A stretch of 49,916 bases of DNA from Opitutaceae bacterium (GTDB lineage Bacteria; Verrucomicrobiota; Verrucomicrobiia; Opitutales; Opitutaceae). Shown piece after piece: positions 42,084 through 49,916 of the stretch. The stretch lies in contig JAGYIG010000025.1 of assembly GCA_018402455.1 (NCBI GenBank), positions 1-49,916 of the forward strand. The letters run 5' to 3'. The notes under the pieces are model-generated. The model searched no databases. It saw nothing but the letters and a program-made list of their open reading frames with translations, and was not told the DNA's origin. Position numbers and translations under genes: made by a program. Within the stretch, counting starts at the first letter, position 1. Each line of letters opens with the position of its first letter.

Positions 42084-43661
42084 ATGCGCCTGCCCGCCCG
42101 CTTCCTCTTCCTCGCCCTGCTTTGCGTCTGCCCCCGCCTCCCGGCCGCCGACCGGCCCAATTTCGTCCTTATCGCGGTCGATGACCTCAACCACTTCGCC
42201 AGCTTCCTGGCCGACCAGCCGGACAACTTTCTCCAAAAGATCTACCCCGACCCGGCCGTGCGCTCCGCCGTCGTCGAGCGCCTCACCCCCAATCTCCAGC
42301 GGCTCGCCAACCAGTCGCTCATCTTTCGCCGCGCCTACAGCGCTTCCCCCCTTTGCGGTCCGTCCCGCACCGCCCTGCTCACGGGCGTGCCACCCCACGT
42401 GAGCGGCTACTACGAACACAGCCGCCATTTCCGCCTGCATGACTCGCTGCGCGAGGTCGTCACCCTGCCGCAATACCTCGGCAAGCACGGCTACTTCACC
42501 ACCGGTCTCGGCAAAGTCTTCCACAAGCCCTCCGTCCAGATGATCGACGGCGTGCGCCACGACTGGCCCGACCTCGACCACTCCTGGACCCACTGGATCG
42601 AGCGCCAGATGGGCGTGCGCGGTCCTGCCCGCCGCCCCGTCACCCACTCGCCCTACAGCCCAGCTGAGGGCTACTGGCAGTGGGGCACGAACGAGGGGAC
42701 CGTTACTGACTCGTGGGACTACCGCAACGCCGACTTTGCCGCCAAGCTCCTCTCCACCGGTCGGGCGACGACCACCGACCTGCAGGGCCGGGCCCACGAG
42801 GTCGTCCTGCCCACGGATCAACCATTCTTCTTCGCCGTCGGCCTCTTCTCGCCCCACCTGCCCTGGTTCATGCCGCCCGAGTTGCTCGCCCGCTTTCCCA
42901 CCACTGAGATGACCGGCATCGACCAGGCCCTCATTTCCCTCATGGACCACGACATCGAGGACCTCGCCGGCCCCGTCGCGCGCCAATGGCTGGGCAACGA
43001 CTTCGACACCCTCCGGGCCAACGCCGAGAAACTCCACGGTCCCGGCGGCATGGTCGCGGGTTGGCGCGACTGCGTGCAGGCCTACCTCGCTGCTTACGCC
43101 TTCGCCGATCAGTGCATCGGCCGCATCCTCGACGGCCTCGAAGCCAGTCCGGCCCGCGACCGCACCGTCGTCATGCTCTGGGGCGATCATGGCTGGCACC
43201 TCGGTGAAAAACGCCGCTTCCGCAAACACGCCCTCTGGGAAGGTGCCAACCACACCGTCCTGCTGGTGCGCGACCCCGCGCAGCCCGCCGCATCCACCGG
43301 CCGTGCCACCGAGCACCTCGTCACCCTGCAGGATCTCTATCCCACCGTCACCGCCCGCGCCGGCCTGCCCCGACCCGACCACGTGCACGGTCACGACCTC
43401 GCCCCGCTGCTCGCCAACCCGGCCACCGCCGACTGGACCGACGCCCGCCTCACCACCTTCGAGGAGGGCAACCACGCCCTGCGCACTCCCGCGTATCACT
43501 ATATCCGATACCGTGACGGTCTCGCCGAGTTCTACGATCTGGCCACCGACCCGTTCCAACTCGAAAACCGCATCGCCGACCCCGCCTTCGCCGAGACCGT
43601 CCGCGACCTCGACATCCGGCTGGACGTTCTGCTCGCGCAGCAACCGGCCGATTTCAACTGA
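42084..43661 (+). CDS. Sulfatase, type I (iduronate-2-sulfatase-like), exported
   Basis: 525 residues. ATG 42084 is chosen for its signal peptide (RLPARFLFLALLCVCPRLPA); the frame is open to 41937 but that extension overlaps the divergent GH27 gene and hides the leader. Formylglycine motif: Cys91-Gly-Pro-Ser-Arg after AYSASPL; FVLIAVDDLNH, GYFTTGLGKVFHK, FFFAVGLFSPHLPW, VQAYLAAYAFADQCIG and LWGDHGWHLGEKRRFRKHA are typical of this sulfatase group. A long insertion (about residues 43-65) lies between the first strand and NLQRLANQS. The GH43 gene follows after 7 nt, so the two are an operon. Confidence 0.93.
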   Translation: MRLPARFLFLALLCVCPRLPAADRPNFVLIAVDDLNHFASFLADQPDNFLQKIYPDPAVRSAVVERLTPNLQRLANQSLIFRRAYSASPLCGPSRTALLTGVPPHVSGYYEHSRHFRLHDSLREVVTLPQYLGKHGYFTTGLGKVFHKPSVQMIDGVRHDWPDLDHSWTHWIERQMGVRGPARRPVTHSPYSPAEGYWQWGTNEGTVTDSWDYRNADFAAKLLSTGRATTTDLQGRAHEVVLPTDQPFFFAVGLFSPHLPWFMPPELLARFPTTEMTGIDQALISLMDHDIEDLAGPVARQWLGNDFDTLRANAEKLHGPGGMVAGWRDCVQAYLAAYAFADQCIGRILDGLEASPARDRTVVMLWGDHGWHLGEKRRFRKHALWEGANHTVLLVRDPAQPAASTGRATEHLVTLQDLYPTVTARAGLPRPDHVHGHDLAPLLANPATADWTDARLTTFEEGNHALRTPAYHYIRYRDGLAEFYDLATDPFQLENRIADPAFAETVRDLDIRLDVLLAQQPADFN

Positions 43662-43668
43662 ACCTCCC

Positions 43669-44793
43669 ATGATCCTCCCCCGCATCGTCCTTGCCCTGTC
43701 CGCCTCCGCGCTGCTCGCCGCCGCCGAGCCCGCCACGTTCACCTACCAGAACCCGATCAGCGCCGGCCTCGACCCGCACGGCGTGCGCGACTGCCAGGTC
43801 TTTCGCGACGGCGACAAGTGGTATATGACCAACACCTCCTGGCCGCACTGGTCGCGTCAGGAAGATTTCGGCCACCTCAACCCCGGCGTCCCGCTCTACT
43901 CGTCCGACGACCTCACGACCTGGACCTTTGAAAAAATCATCGTCCACCGCGGCGGTCCCGAGGTCTGGTATCACCGCCGCTTCTGGGCGCCCGAGGTGCA
44001 CAAAATCGGCGGCAAATACTACGCCACCTTCAACGCCCGCAACGACGAGGTCGGCGTCGTCGGCCAGCACACCGGTTACGCCGTCGCCGACACCCTGCTC
44101 GGCCCCTACACCGTCGTCACCGCCGCCGCGCCCCTGAGCAACGGCAACGACCTGACGCTCTTCGAGGATGACGACGGCTCGGTCTGGGCCCTCTGGAATC
44201 GCGGCCGGGAATTCGGCATCGGCTTCGCCCGCATCGATCTCACCACCGGCACCCTCCTCACCGAACCCGTCTCGGCCATCCAACCCGGCGCGGTCGATTA
44301 CGAACTGTTGCCCGATGGCTCCCGCGCCCAGACCCCCGGCTACGACGGGCGTCCCATCGACAAGGTTTCGAAATACCACGCCTGGGACAGCATCGGCATC
44401 GAGGGGGCCTACGTGGTGAAACGGGAGGGGACCTACTACCTGTTCTATTCGTCATGGACCCGTGGATACGAGATCGGCTACGCCACCGCGCCCGCCGTCA
44501 CCGGCCCCTGGACCAAGGCCGCCAACAACCCCTTCTACGGCGAGCAGAACGAACAAGTCTGCCGCGAGCGCGAGCTGCCCTACACCGGCGACCCCGCCTC
44601 GCCCTTCAACCAAGTCGGCCACAACGAGGTTTTCACCGGCCCCGACGGCCGCCTCTGGCTTTCCTGCCACGGCATCATGAAGGATAAACCCGAGCAACCG
44701 ATGCTGGTCATTGACCCCATCGACTTCCGGCCCGACGGCACCATCGCCCGACGGAATCCCACCTACACCCCACAGGTGATTCCCCTGCCGTAA
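43669..44793 (+). CDS. Glycoside hydrolase family 43 protein, exported
   Basis: 374 residues; ATG 43669 begins a signal peptide (ILPRIVLALSASALLAAAEP). GH43 triad by motif: Asp41 in GVRDCQVFRDG, Asp161 in GNDLTLFEDDDGSVW and Glu245 in IGIEGAYVVKREGTYYLFYSS. RRFWAPEVHKIGGKYYATF matches the second-blade signature. It belongs to a different branch from the two GH43 genes at 5.6-7.8 kb, with little similarity outside these motifs. It is co-oriented with the sulfatase 7 nt upstream, and ends 8 nt before the stop of the convergent regulator gene. The substrate is probably an arabinose, xylose or galactose linkage by family. Confidence 0.88.
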   Translation: MILPRIVLALSASALLAAAEPATFTYQNPISAGLDPHGVRDCQVFRDGDKWYMTNTSWPHWSRQEDFGHLNPGVPLYSSDDLTTWTFEKIIVHRGGPEVWYHRRFWAPEVHKIGGKYYATFNARNDEVGVVGQHTGYAVADTLLGPYTVVTAAAPLSNGNDLTLFEDDDGSVWALWNRGREFGIGFARIDLTTGTLLTEPVSAIQPGAVDYELLPDGSRAQTPGYDGRPIDKVSKYHAWDSIGIEGAYVVKREGTYYLFYSSWTRGYEIGYATAPAVTGPWTKAANNPFYGEQNEQVCRERELPYTGDPASPFNQVGHNEVFTGPDGRLWLSCHGIMKDKPEQPMLVIDPIDFRPDGTIARRNPTYTPQVIPLP

Positions 44794-44801
44794 GCGCGCC
44801 G

Positions 44802-45945
44802 CTACCGCCCCCGCCGTTGCGACCGCCAGTCCCGCGGGGTGACACCCTCCGCCCGGCGAAACGCGACCGTGAGGTATTCGGGATGCGGATACCCCGCGCG
44901 TTCGGCGATCTCCGCAATCGAGGCGTCCGTTTCCGCCAGGAGTCGGCGCACCTCCGCCATGCGCTCGCGCTCGATGAGCTCCCGCGGCGTGCAACCGAGC
45001 GCGGCCTTCACCCGCCGTTCCAGGGCAGTGCGGGCCATGGGCACGGCCCGCAGGACATCGGCCACGTTGATCCCCGCACAGGCGTGGGTGCGCACGTAAC
45101 GCACGGCGGCGGCCACGCGTTCATCCTCCACCGCCACGATGTCGGTCACGTTGGGGGTGGCCACGCCAAGGGGCGATCTCCGTCACCACCGCCGGCACCC
45201 GCTCGATCCCGCTCAACAAGATCGAGAGCACCGCCGCCGCCTCGCGCCCCGCGCGAAAGGCATCCGGAATCACACTGCTCAGCGGAGGATCGCACAGTTC
45301 GCACAGGAGCGTGTCATTGTGCACCCCCAGCACCGCCACGTCTTCGGGCACCCGCAGTCCCGCCTCCTGCGCCGCCTGCAGCACCTCCTGACCGCGGATG
45401 TCGTAACACGCCAGCACCCCGACCGGCTTCGGCAGGTCGCGCAACCACTTCGCCAGCGCCCGAAGGTCCGCCTCGGGCGTGCGCTCCTCGATCGGGAACA
45501 GATGCACGGAGCGACCTTCCTTCGCCGCCCGCGCCTGCAAGAACGTTCCCCTCAATTCCGCCCAGCGGAATCCCGCCGCGCCCACATACGCAATGTGCGC
45601 CAAACCACGCTCACGCAGGTGCGCCCAGGCCAGATCAATGACGCCGTGACTGTCGGTGATGACCTGCGGAAACACCGGCTTCGCCACCGCCGCGCTGACG
45701 TCCACGACCGGCAGTCCCGTCGCCCGCAACGACCGCACGATTCCCGTATGCTCCACCCGCGCGATCACCCCGTGTCCGCGCCAACCACGCAGCCAGCTGG
45801 GCACCGTCGCTCCGCGCCCCTGCTCCACCAAACGCAAGGCCCACGGGCCGTGCTCATGCTCCCAGGCCTTGATCCCACGCAACAGCTCTCGGCCGTAGTG
45901 GTTCGAGGTTTCGATCAGCAGGGCAATGCGGGGACGATGGGGCAT
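44802..45945 (-). pseudogene. XylR-type transcriptional regulator (LacI-like sensor plus AraC DNA-binding domain), frameshifted
   Basis: The first frame (ATG 45945 to the stop at 45121) encodes a LacI/GalR-type periplasmic-binding-fold sensor: ALLIETSNHYGRELLRGI, VITDSHGVIDLAWAHLRERG, GVLACYDIRGQEVLQAA, VAVLGVHNDTLLCEL and LSSVIPDAFRAGREAA. A second frame (45164 to 44802) encodes the AraC-type double helix-turn-helix: INVADVLRAVPMARTALER, ALGCTPRELIERERM and SIAEIAERAGYPHPEYLTVAF. In XylR-like proteins these are one chain of about 390 residues. The frames change near 45165-45172, where EIAP should be followed by a GVATP-like linker. It may be an indel error or an inactivating mutation. The divergent operon beside it is its likely target. 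Confidence 0.85.
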
Positions 45946-45985
45946 GAACCGTGTTGTTGTGCCCGATGACCACCCTCGGATCGAC

Positions 45986-46014
45986 GCAAAACCTCTGTTA
46001 TTTTGAGGATTTGC
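45986..46014. promoter_or_regulatory. Inverted repeat, probable operator between regulator and dehydrogenase operon
   Basis: GCAAAACCTC (45986-45995) and GAGGATTTGC (46005-46014) form an inverted repeat with 9 of 10 matching positions around a 9-nt A/T-rich centre. It lies in the 171-nt divergent gap, 41 nt from the regulator start and 102 nt from the dehydrogenase start. TCGACGCAAAA (45981-45991), overlapping its left arm, recurs inverted at 42027-42037. The size fits a dimeric XylR/LacI-type regulator; binding is inferred. Confidence 0.5.
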
Positions 46015-46116
46015 TCATGGTCGAAAACCGACCGCTCTGTTACGATCCTGCCCTTCGCTGATGGCGTGACCGTGCCAGGGTCCGCACGCTCCCCTTCCCC
46101 ACCCCAAACCCCTTCC

Positions 46117-47185
46117 ATGCCCGCCTATCACATCGCGGTTCTACCCGGCGACGGTATCGGCCCCGAGGTCACCGCCGCCGCCCTCCAGGTGCTCGACGCC
46201 ACCGTCGCCCGCCTCGACGACGTTCAGCTTCGTTACGAAGAACTTTCGGTCGGCGCCGGCGAATACCTCAAAAGCGGCAACCCGTTGCCGGAGTCCGCCG
46301 TCGAGCGCATGCGTGCGGCCGACGCCATCCTGCTGGGCGCGATGGGCCTGCCGTCCGTACGCTGGCCCAATGGCGTGGAGATGACGCCACAAATCGATAT
46401 CCGCGAAAAGCTGGACCTTTTCAACGGCGTCCGCCCCATCAAGCTCTACCACCCCGCCCACTCGCCGCTCAAAGGCTTCGGCGGGGCCGAGGGCAAACCG
46501 ATCGACTTCGTTATCATCCGCGAGAACTGCGAGGGGCTGTTCTCCGAGCGCCTCACGCCCCGGCCGGAGGGTCGCGACTTCGAAACCGATACGATGAAGA
46601 TCACGCGCCACGGCGCGGAGCGGGTCTGCCGTGAGGCCTTTAAGCTCGCTGCCACCCGCCGCGGCCATGTCACCCTCGTCGACAAGGCCAACGTGCTGCC
46701 TTCGATGGCGTTCTTCCGCAAAGTCTTCGACGCCGTCGCGCCGGAGTTTCCCGCCATCACCACCGATCACGTTTACGTCGACGCCATGGCGCTGTTCCTC
46801 GTGCAACGGCCCGAAACCTACGACGTGATGGTCACCGAAAACATGTTTGGCGACATCCTCTCCGATCTCGCCGCCGGCATCGTGGGCGGGATGGGCATGG
46901 CGCCCTCGGCCGACATCGGTCCGGCGCATGCCGTGTTTCAACCTTCACACGGGACCGCGCCCACCATTGCCGGCCAGGGCATCGCCAACCCCATCGCCAC
47001 CATTCTCTCCGCCGCGCTCATGCTTGATTGGCTCGGCCACCCCGAGTCCCAACGCGGCGCGCGGATGATCGAGGCCGCCGTCGCCGCCACCCTGGCCTTC
47101 AGCGCTTACATGCGCGGACTCCTTGCCGAACCCCGGTCGCACCACCACCGCCGAAGTCACCACCGCCGTCATCGCCGCCCTTTGA
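46117..47185 (+). CDS. Isocitrate/isopropylmalate-dehydrogenase-family oxidoreductase (tartrate dehydrogenase-like), C-terminal frameshift
   Basis: ATG 46117 ([18 protein letters not shown]) is the natural start. Family motifs: [98 protein letters not shown] and [16 protein letters not shown]. These enzymes oxidatively decarboxylate 2-hydroxy acids such as malate derivatives or tartrate using NAD(P). The expected C-terminus [16 protein letters not shown] ending at 47185 is in another frame; removing one C from the run at 47131-47134 restores it (about 356 residues). As written the frame runs on to 47256 with a His/Arg-rich tail overlapping the next gene. The substrate is unknown. Confidence 0.87.
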
Positions 47186-47204
47186 CCGTTTCCCGCTTTT
47201 CCCC

Positions 47205-47858
47205 ATGCGCCTCATCGATCTCACTCTGCCCGTCCGACCCGGTATGCGCGGCGTAGCGACGGAATCGACCTTCAACGTCGAGCGCGACGGCTGGAACGCC
47301 TCGACCTGGCACCTCTACTCGCACAGCGGCACGCACATGGACGCTCCCATCCATTTCGCGGCCGGCCCGGGCACCATCGATCAAACGCCTCTCACCACCT
47401 GCATCGGTCCCGCCTGGGTGATCGACCTGCGCGGCTGCGCTCCGCAAGCCCTCCACACCGTCGCCGATCTCGGGCCGGTTGCCGCCACCTTTCAACCCGG
47501 TGACAGCCTGCTGCTGCACACCGGCTGGAGTGCCCACGTGGACAACCCAGCGATCTACCGCGACGGCCTCCCGCGCCTCAGCGAGGCTTTGGCCACGTGG
47601 TGCGTCGACCATCGCGTGCGCCTGCTCGGCGTGGAGCCACCGTCTGTCGCCGACGTGAACCACCTGCCCGAGGTGACGCGCATCCACCAGATCCTACTCA
47701 GCGGTGGCGTGACCATCGTCGAAGGCCTCACTCACCTCGACCTACTCACCGCCGACCGCGTCGTTTTCGGCGCCATGCCGCTCAAGCTGACCGACAGCGA
47801 CGGCTCGCCCGTGCGCGCCTTCGCGTTCGAAGACGTCGATCCCGATTCCTTTCGCTAA
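47205..47858 (+). CDS. Cyclase-family metal hydrolase (kynurenine formamidase-like)
   Basis: 217 residues from ATG 47205, 19 nt after the corrected end of the dehydrogenase. The metal-binding signature of the family is present: His40-Ser-Gly-Thr-His44-Met-Asp46 then Pro48 and His50, within SHSGTHMDAPIHF. LLLHTGWSAH, LLGVEPPSVADV and IVEGLTHLDLL are further family blocks. The protein lacks a signal peptide. Members hydrolyse formamides or cyclic amides or lactones; in this sugar-acid operon a lactonase-like role is plausible but unproven. Confidence 0.85.
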   Translation: MRLIDLTLPVRPGMRGVATESTFNVERDGWNASTWHLYSHSGTHMDAPIHFAAGPGTIDQTPLTTCIGPAWVIDLRGCAPQALHTVADLGPVAATFQPGDSLLLHTGWSAHVDNPAIYRDGLPRLSEALATWCVDHRVRLLGVEPPSVADVNHLPEVTRIHQILLSGGVTIVEGLTHLDLLTADRVVFGAMPLKLTDSDGSPVRAFAFEDVDPDSFR

Positions 47859-47878
47859 CCCCCCCACCCCCAGTCGCC

Positions 47879-49132
47879 ATGCCCCGCCGCTACCTCGTTG
47901 TTGTCAGCACCTTCATCATCTCGCTCCTGCTCTACATCGACCGCACCTGCATCCAGGTCGCCGGTGACAGCATCAAGCGCGACCTGAGCCTCACCGACAC
48001 CCAGTTTGGCTGGATCCTGTCGATCTTCACCCTCGGCTACGCGTTGGCCCAAACCCCGTCTGGCATCATCGCCGATCGCGCCGGCCCGCGTAAACTCCTC
48101 GCCGGCGTCGTCGCCCTCTGGTCGTTGCTCACCGCCGTCACCGCGGCCGGTTTCAACTTCACCTCGATGATGGTGGTGCGCTTCCTCTTCGGTGCCGCCG
48201 AAGCGGGGGCATTTCCCGGCATGGCCCGCGCCACGCTGTCCTGGTTCCCCACCCGCGAACGCGGTCTTGTCACCGGCATCAACTTCTCCGCCTCGCGCCT
48301 CGGCGGTGCGCTGGCCCTGCCGCTCATGGTCTGGCTAATCGACGCGGCCGGCTGGCGCGGTTCCTTCGTCGTGCTCGGCGCGCTCGGCGTGGGCTTCGCG
48401 GTCGTGTGGTGGTGGTGGTTTCGCGACACCCCGGAGGAGCACGCCAGCATCAGCGCGGAGGAGCGCGAACACATCCTGGCCAACCGCCAGAAGGTCTCCG
48501 CGGCCAACACCCCGCACCTGCGCTTCTCCAAGCTCGTGGCCAACCACAATGTCATCCTGCTCATGGGCCAGTATTTCTGCTCCAACTTCACGTTCTTCTT
48601 CTGCCTTTCCTGGCTCTTCAAGCACGTGAAGGACACCTATCAGCTCACCGCATCCGACGCCGGCCTGCTCGCCGCCCTGCCCTTGCTCGGCGGCGCGGCA
48701 GGCAACTGGTTTTCCGGCTGGCTGGTTGACTATCTCTTCAAGCAGCACGGCCTCATCGTTTCCCGCCGTTTGCCGGCCATCATCGGATTCGTCCTCGCCA
48801 CCGTCGGACTGCTGGCGAGCCTCAAGATGTCCACTGCCTTGCCCGCGGTGTTCTTCCTTACCATCGCCGTGTTTGGCGCCGACATGACGCTTTCGCCATC
48901 GTGGTCCGCCTGCGTGGACATCGGCGGCCGCAGCTCCGGTGCCGTCTCGGGCACCATGAACATGGCCGGCAACATCGGGGCCTTCGCCACCAGCCTGGCC
49001 TTCCCCTACCTGCTCGCCTGGACCGGTGCCTCCACCCCGTTCTTCTTTGTCGCCGCCGGCCTCAACGCCGTCGCGGTCACCCTCTGGCTCTTCATCAAAC
49101 CCCAGCAGCCCATCCAGGCTGCAACCGCCTGA
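47879..49132 (+). CDS. MFS transporter, anion:cation symporter type (hexuronate/glucarate transporter-like)
   Basis: 417 residues, 20 nt after the cyclase gene; ATG 47879 starts RRYLVVVSTFIISLLLYIDRTC. Twelve hydrophobic segments are apparent. Family features: YIDRTCIQVAGDSIKRDLSL, GYALAQTPSGIIADRAGPRK (loop 2-3 motif), FLFGAAEAGAFPGMARATLS, and a central loop with HASISAEEREHILANR. This matches the ACS family of carboxylate sugar transporters (hexuronates, glucarate, galactonate, tartrate). Together with the dehydrogenase and oxidoreductase it suggests uptake of a sugar acid. Confidence 0.9.
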   Translation: MPRRYLVVVSTFIISLLLYIDRTCIQVAGDSIKRDLSLTDTQFGWILSIFTLGYALAQTPSGIIADRAGPRKLLAGVVALWSLLTAVTAAGFNFTSMMVVRFLFGAAEAGAFPGMARATLSWFPTRERGLVTGINFSASRLGGALALPLMVWLIDAAGWRGSFVVLGALGVGFAVVWWWWFRDTPEEHASISAEEREHILANRQKVSAANTPHLRFSKLVANHNVILLMGQYFCSNFTFFFCLSWLFKHVKDTYQLTASDAGLLAALPLLGGAAGNWFSGWLVDYLFKQHGLIVSRRLPAIIGFVLATVGLLASLKMSTALPAVFFLTIAVFGADMTLSPSWSACVDIGGRSSGAVSGTMNMAGNIGAFATSLAFPYLLAWTGASTPFFFVAAGLNAVAVTLWLFIKPQQPIQAATA

Positions 49133-49144
49133 CCCCTCCCGCTC

Positions 49145-49916
49145 ATGAGCTCCGGTTCCGCCACCCCCCGGCTGAAAGGCGTCTGCATCGGCGCCGGCTA
49201 CTTCAGCCACTTTCAATACGAGGCCTGGTCCCGCATCCCCGAGGTCGAGATCGTCGCCTTCAGCAATCGTGACCCGGTCAAAGCGGCCGAGATCACCGCC
49301 AAGTTCGGTCTCACCAAGTGCTACACCGACTACCGCGAGATGTTCGACCGCGAGCAGCCCGACTTCGTCGACATCATCACGCCACCGCCGTCCCACCAGG
49401 CCATCTGCGCCGAGGCCGCCCGGCGCGGCATTGCCATCATCTGCCAGAAGCCGCTCGGTCCGTCGCTCGCCGTCGCCCGGGAAATCGTCGCCGACGCCGC
49501 CCGCGCCGGCGTGGCCTTCATGGTGCATGAGAACTTCCGCTTCCAACCCTGGCACCGTGAGATCAAACGCCAGATCGCGGCCGGCGCCATCGGCGACAAG
49601 CTGCACTCCCTGTATTTCCGCTCCCGCATGGGCGACGGCTGGGGCGAGAACGCCTACATTCCCCGCCAGCCCTACTTCCGCGACTACCCGCGGCTGCTCG
49701 TCTACGAGACCGGCGTCCATTACATCGACACGTTCCGCTACCTCGCCGGCGACATCTCCCGCGTGACCGCCTTTCTCCGCCGTCTCAACCCCATCATCAA
49801 GGGCGAGGACTGCGGCCTGCTCGTCTTCGAGTTCGCCAACGGCGCCGTCGGCCAGTGGGACGCCAACCGCTTCAACGAACCCGCCTGCCCCGTCTCCGAA
49901 GCCCGCTACACCTTTG
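49145..49916 (+). CDS. Gfo/Idh/MocA-family oxidoreductase, 3' end outside window
   Basis: 257 residues are visible from ATG 49145, 12 nt after the MFS stop; the gene continues past the window end. The N-terminal Rossmann fold is recognisable (GVCIGAGYFSHFQYEAW, VEIVAFSNRDP, DFVDIITPPPSHQAIC). The usual catalytic EKP motif reads ICQKPLGPS, keeping Lys but with Gln for Glu. ENFRFQPWHREIKRQIAAG and ETGVHYIDTFRYLAGD, with the His-Asp pair, follow as in the family. It should be an NAD(P)-dependent sugar or inositol dehydrogenase-type enzyme in the cytoplasm. Last visible gene of the regulator-linked operon. Confidence 0.88.
   Translation, partial: MSSGSATPRLKGVCIGAGYFSHFQYEAWSRIPEVEIVAFSNRDPVKAAEITAKFGLTKCYTDYREMFDREQPDFVDIITPPPSHQAICAEAARRGIAIICQKPLGPSLAVAREIVADAARAGVAFMVHENFRFQPWHREIKRQIAAGAIGDKLHSLYFRSRMGDGWGENAYIPRQPYFRDYPRLLVYETGVHYIDTFRYLAGDISRVTAFLRRLNPIIKGEDCGLLVFEFANGAVGQWDANRFNEPACPVSEARYTF

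Noticed and set aside
42063-43742. Minus-strand open frame of 559 codons opposite the sulfatase at 42084
   Set aside because: Antisense of a gene with an intact formylglycine motif and signal peptide; no motif of its own.
48335-49720. Minus-strand open frame of 461 codons across the MFS and Gfo/Idh genes
   Set aside because: Covers parts of two convincing plus-strand genes; Gly/Glu/Ala-rich shadow.
1-49916. tRNA, rRNA, CRISPR array, insertion sequence or prophage
   Set aside because: No tRNA cloverleaf-like segment, no regularly spaced direct repeats and no transposase, integrase or phage-like protein was seen on either strand.

Overview
The window looks like chromosomal DNA of a polysaccharide-degrading bacterium of the PVC group, most likely a Verrucomicrobiota/Opitutaceae-type organism. 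This is inferred from high GC throughout, starts that mostly lack a Shine-Dalgarno sequence, and the gene content: many exported sulfatases and glycoside hydrolases, DUF1593 nucleoside-hydrolase-like proteins, a DUF1080 protein, and a cytochrome/copper-monooxygenase/TPR fusion, with no SusC/SusD pair. No tRNA, rRNA, CRISPR array, transposase or phage gene was seen.

Layout. 1-7834 (+): two DUF1593-type genes, a sulfatase, a GH2 and two tandem GH43 paralogues. A contiguous stretch of about 1 kb (about 1490-2530), covering the end of one gene and the start of the next, is riddled with frame changes. 7855-7925: a bipartite REP-like repeat. 7960-9534 (-): a secreted beta-helix protein (GH49/GH28-like). 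9994-19103 (+): a clan GH-A hydrolase ending at a strong intrinsic terminator, a lactonase-type beta-propeller, a second beta-helix protein, an alpha-glucuronidase-like protein with a carbohydrate-binding tail, and a second GH2. 19176-28444 (+): a less usual block with a secreted unknown, a redoxin, a cytochrome c/copper monooxygenase/TPR fusion, another DUF1593-like protein, a TolB-like propeller, a TPR protein and a six-hairpin-glycosidase-like protein. 28529-33063 (+): an enolase-superfamily sugar-acid dehydratase, an AraD1/FAH protein, a sulfatase and a DUF1080 protein. 33044-36958 (-): a transport operon with a glycosidase-like protein, a sodium:solute symporter and a TIM-barrel epimerase-like protein. 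37229-40366 (+): two tandem sulfamidase-like sulfatases, followed by a second copy of the REP-like element in opposite orientation. 40647-41954 (-): an intracellular GH27. 42084-44793 (+): a sulfatase and a GH43. 44802-45945 (-): a frameshifted XylR-type regulator. 46117-49916 (+): a sugar-acid type operon with a dehydrogenase, a cyclase-family hydrolase, an MFS transporter and a Gfo/Idh/MocA oxidoreductase cut by the window end.

Working model (inference): exported sulfatases, GH2, GH43, beta-helix enzymes and the alpha-glucuronidase-like protein desulfate and trim a sulfated, branched heteropolysaccharide. The SSS and MFS permeases import the products. The dehydratase, AraD1 protein and dehydrogenases then oxidise released sugars or sugar acids by non-phosphorylative routes. 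A XylR/AraC-type regulator probably controls at least the divergent operon beside it, where an inverted repeat lies in the shared promoter region; an 11-bp sequence from that region recurs in the divergent GH27/sulfatase promoter region.

Limits: family assignments come from reading motifs, not from searches. Exact GH/sulfatase subfamilies and substrates are not determined.
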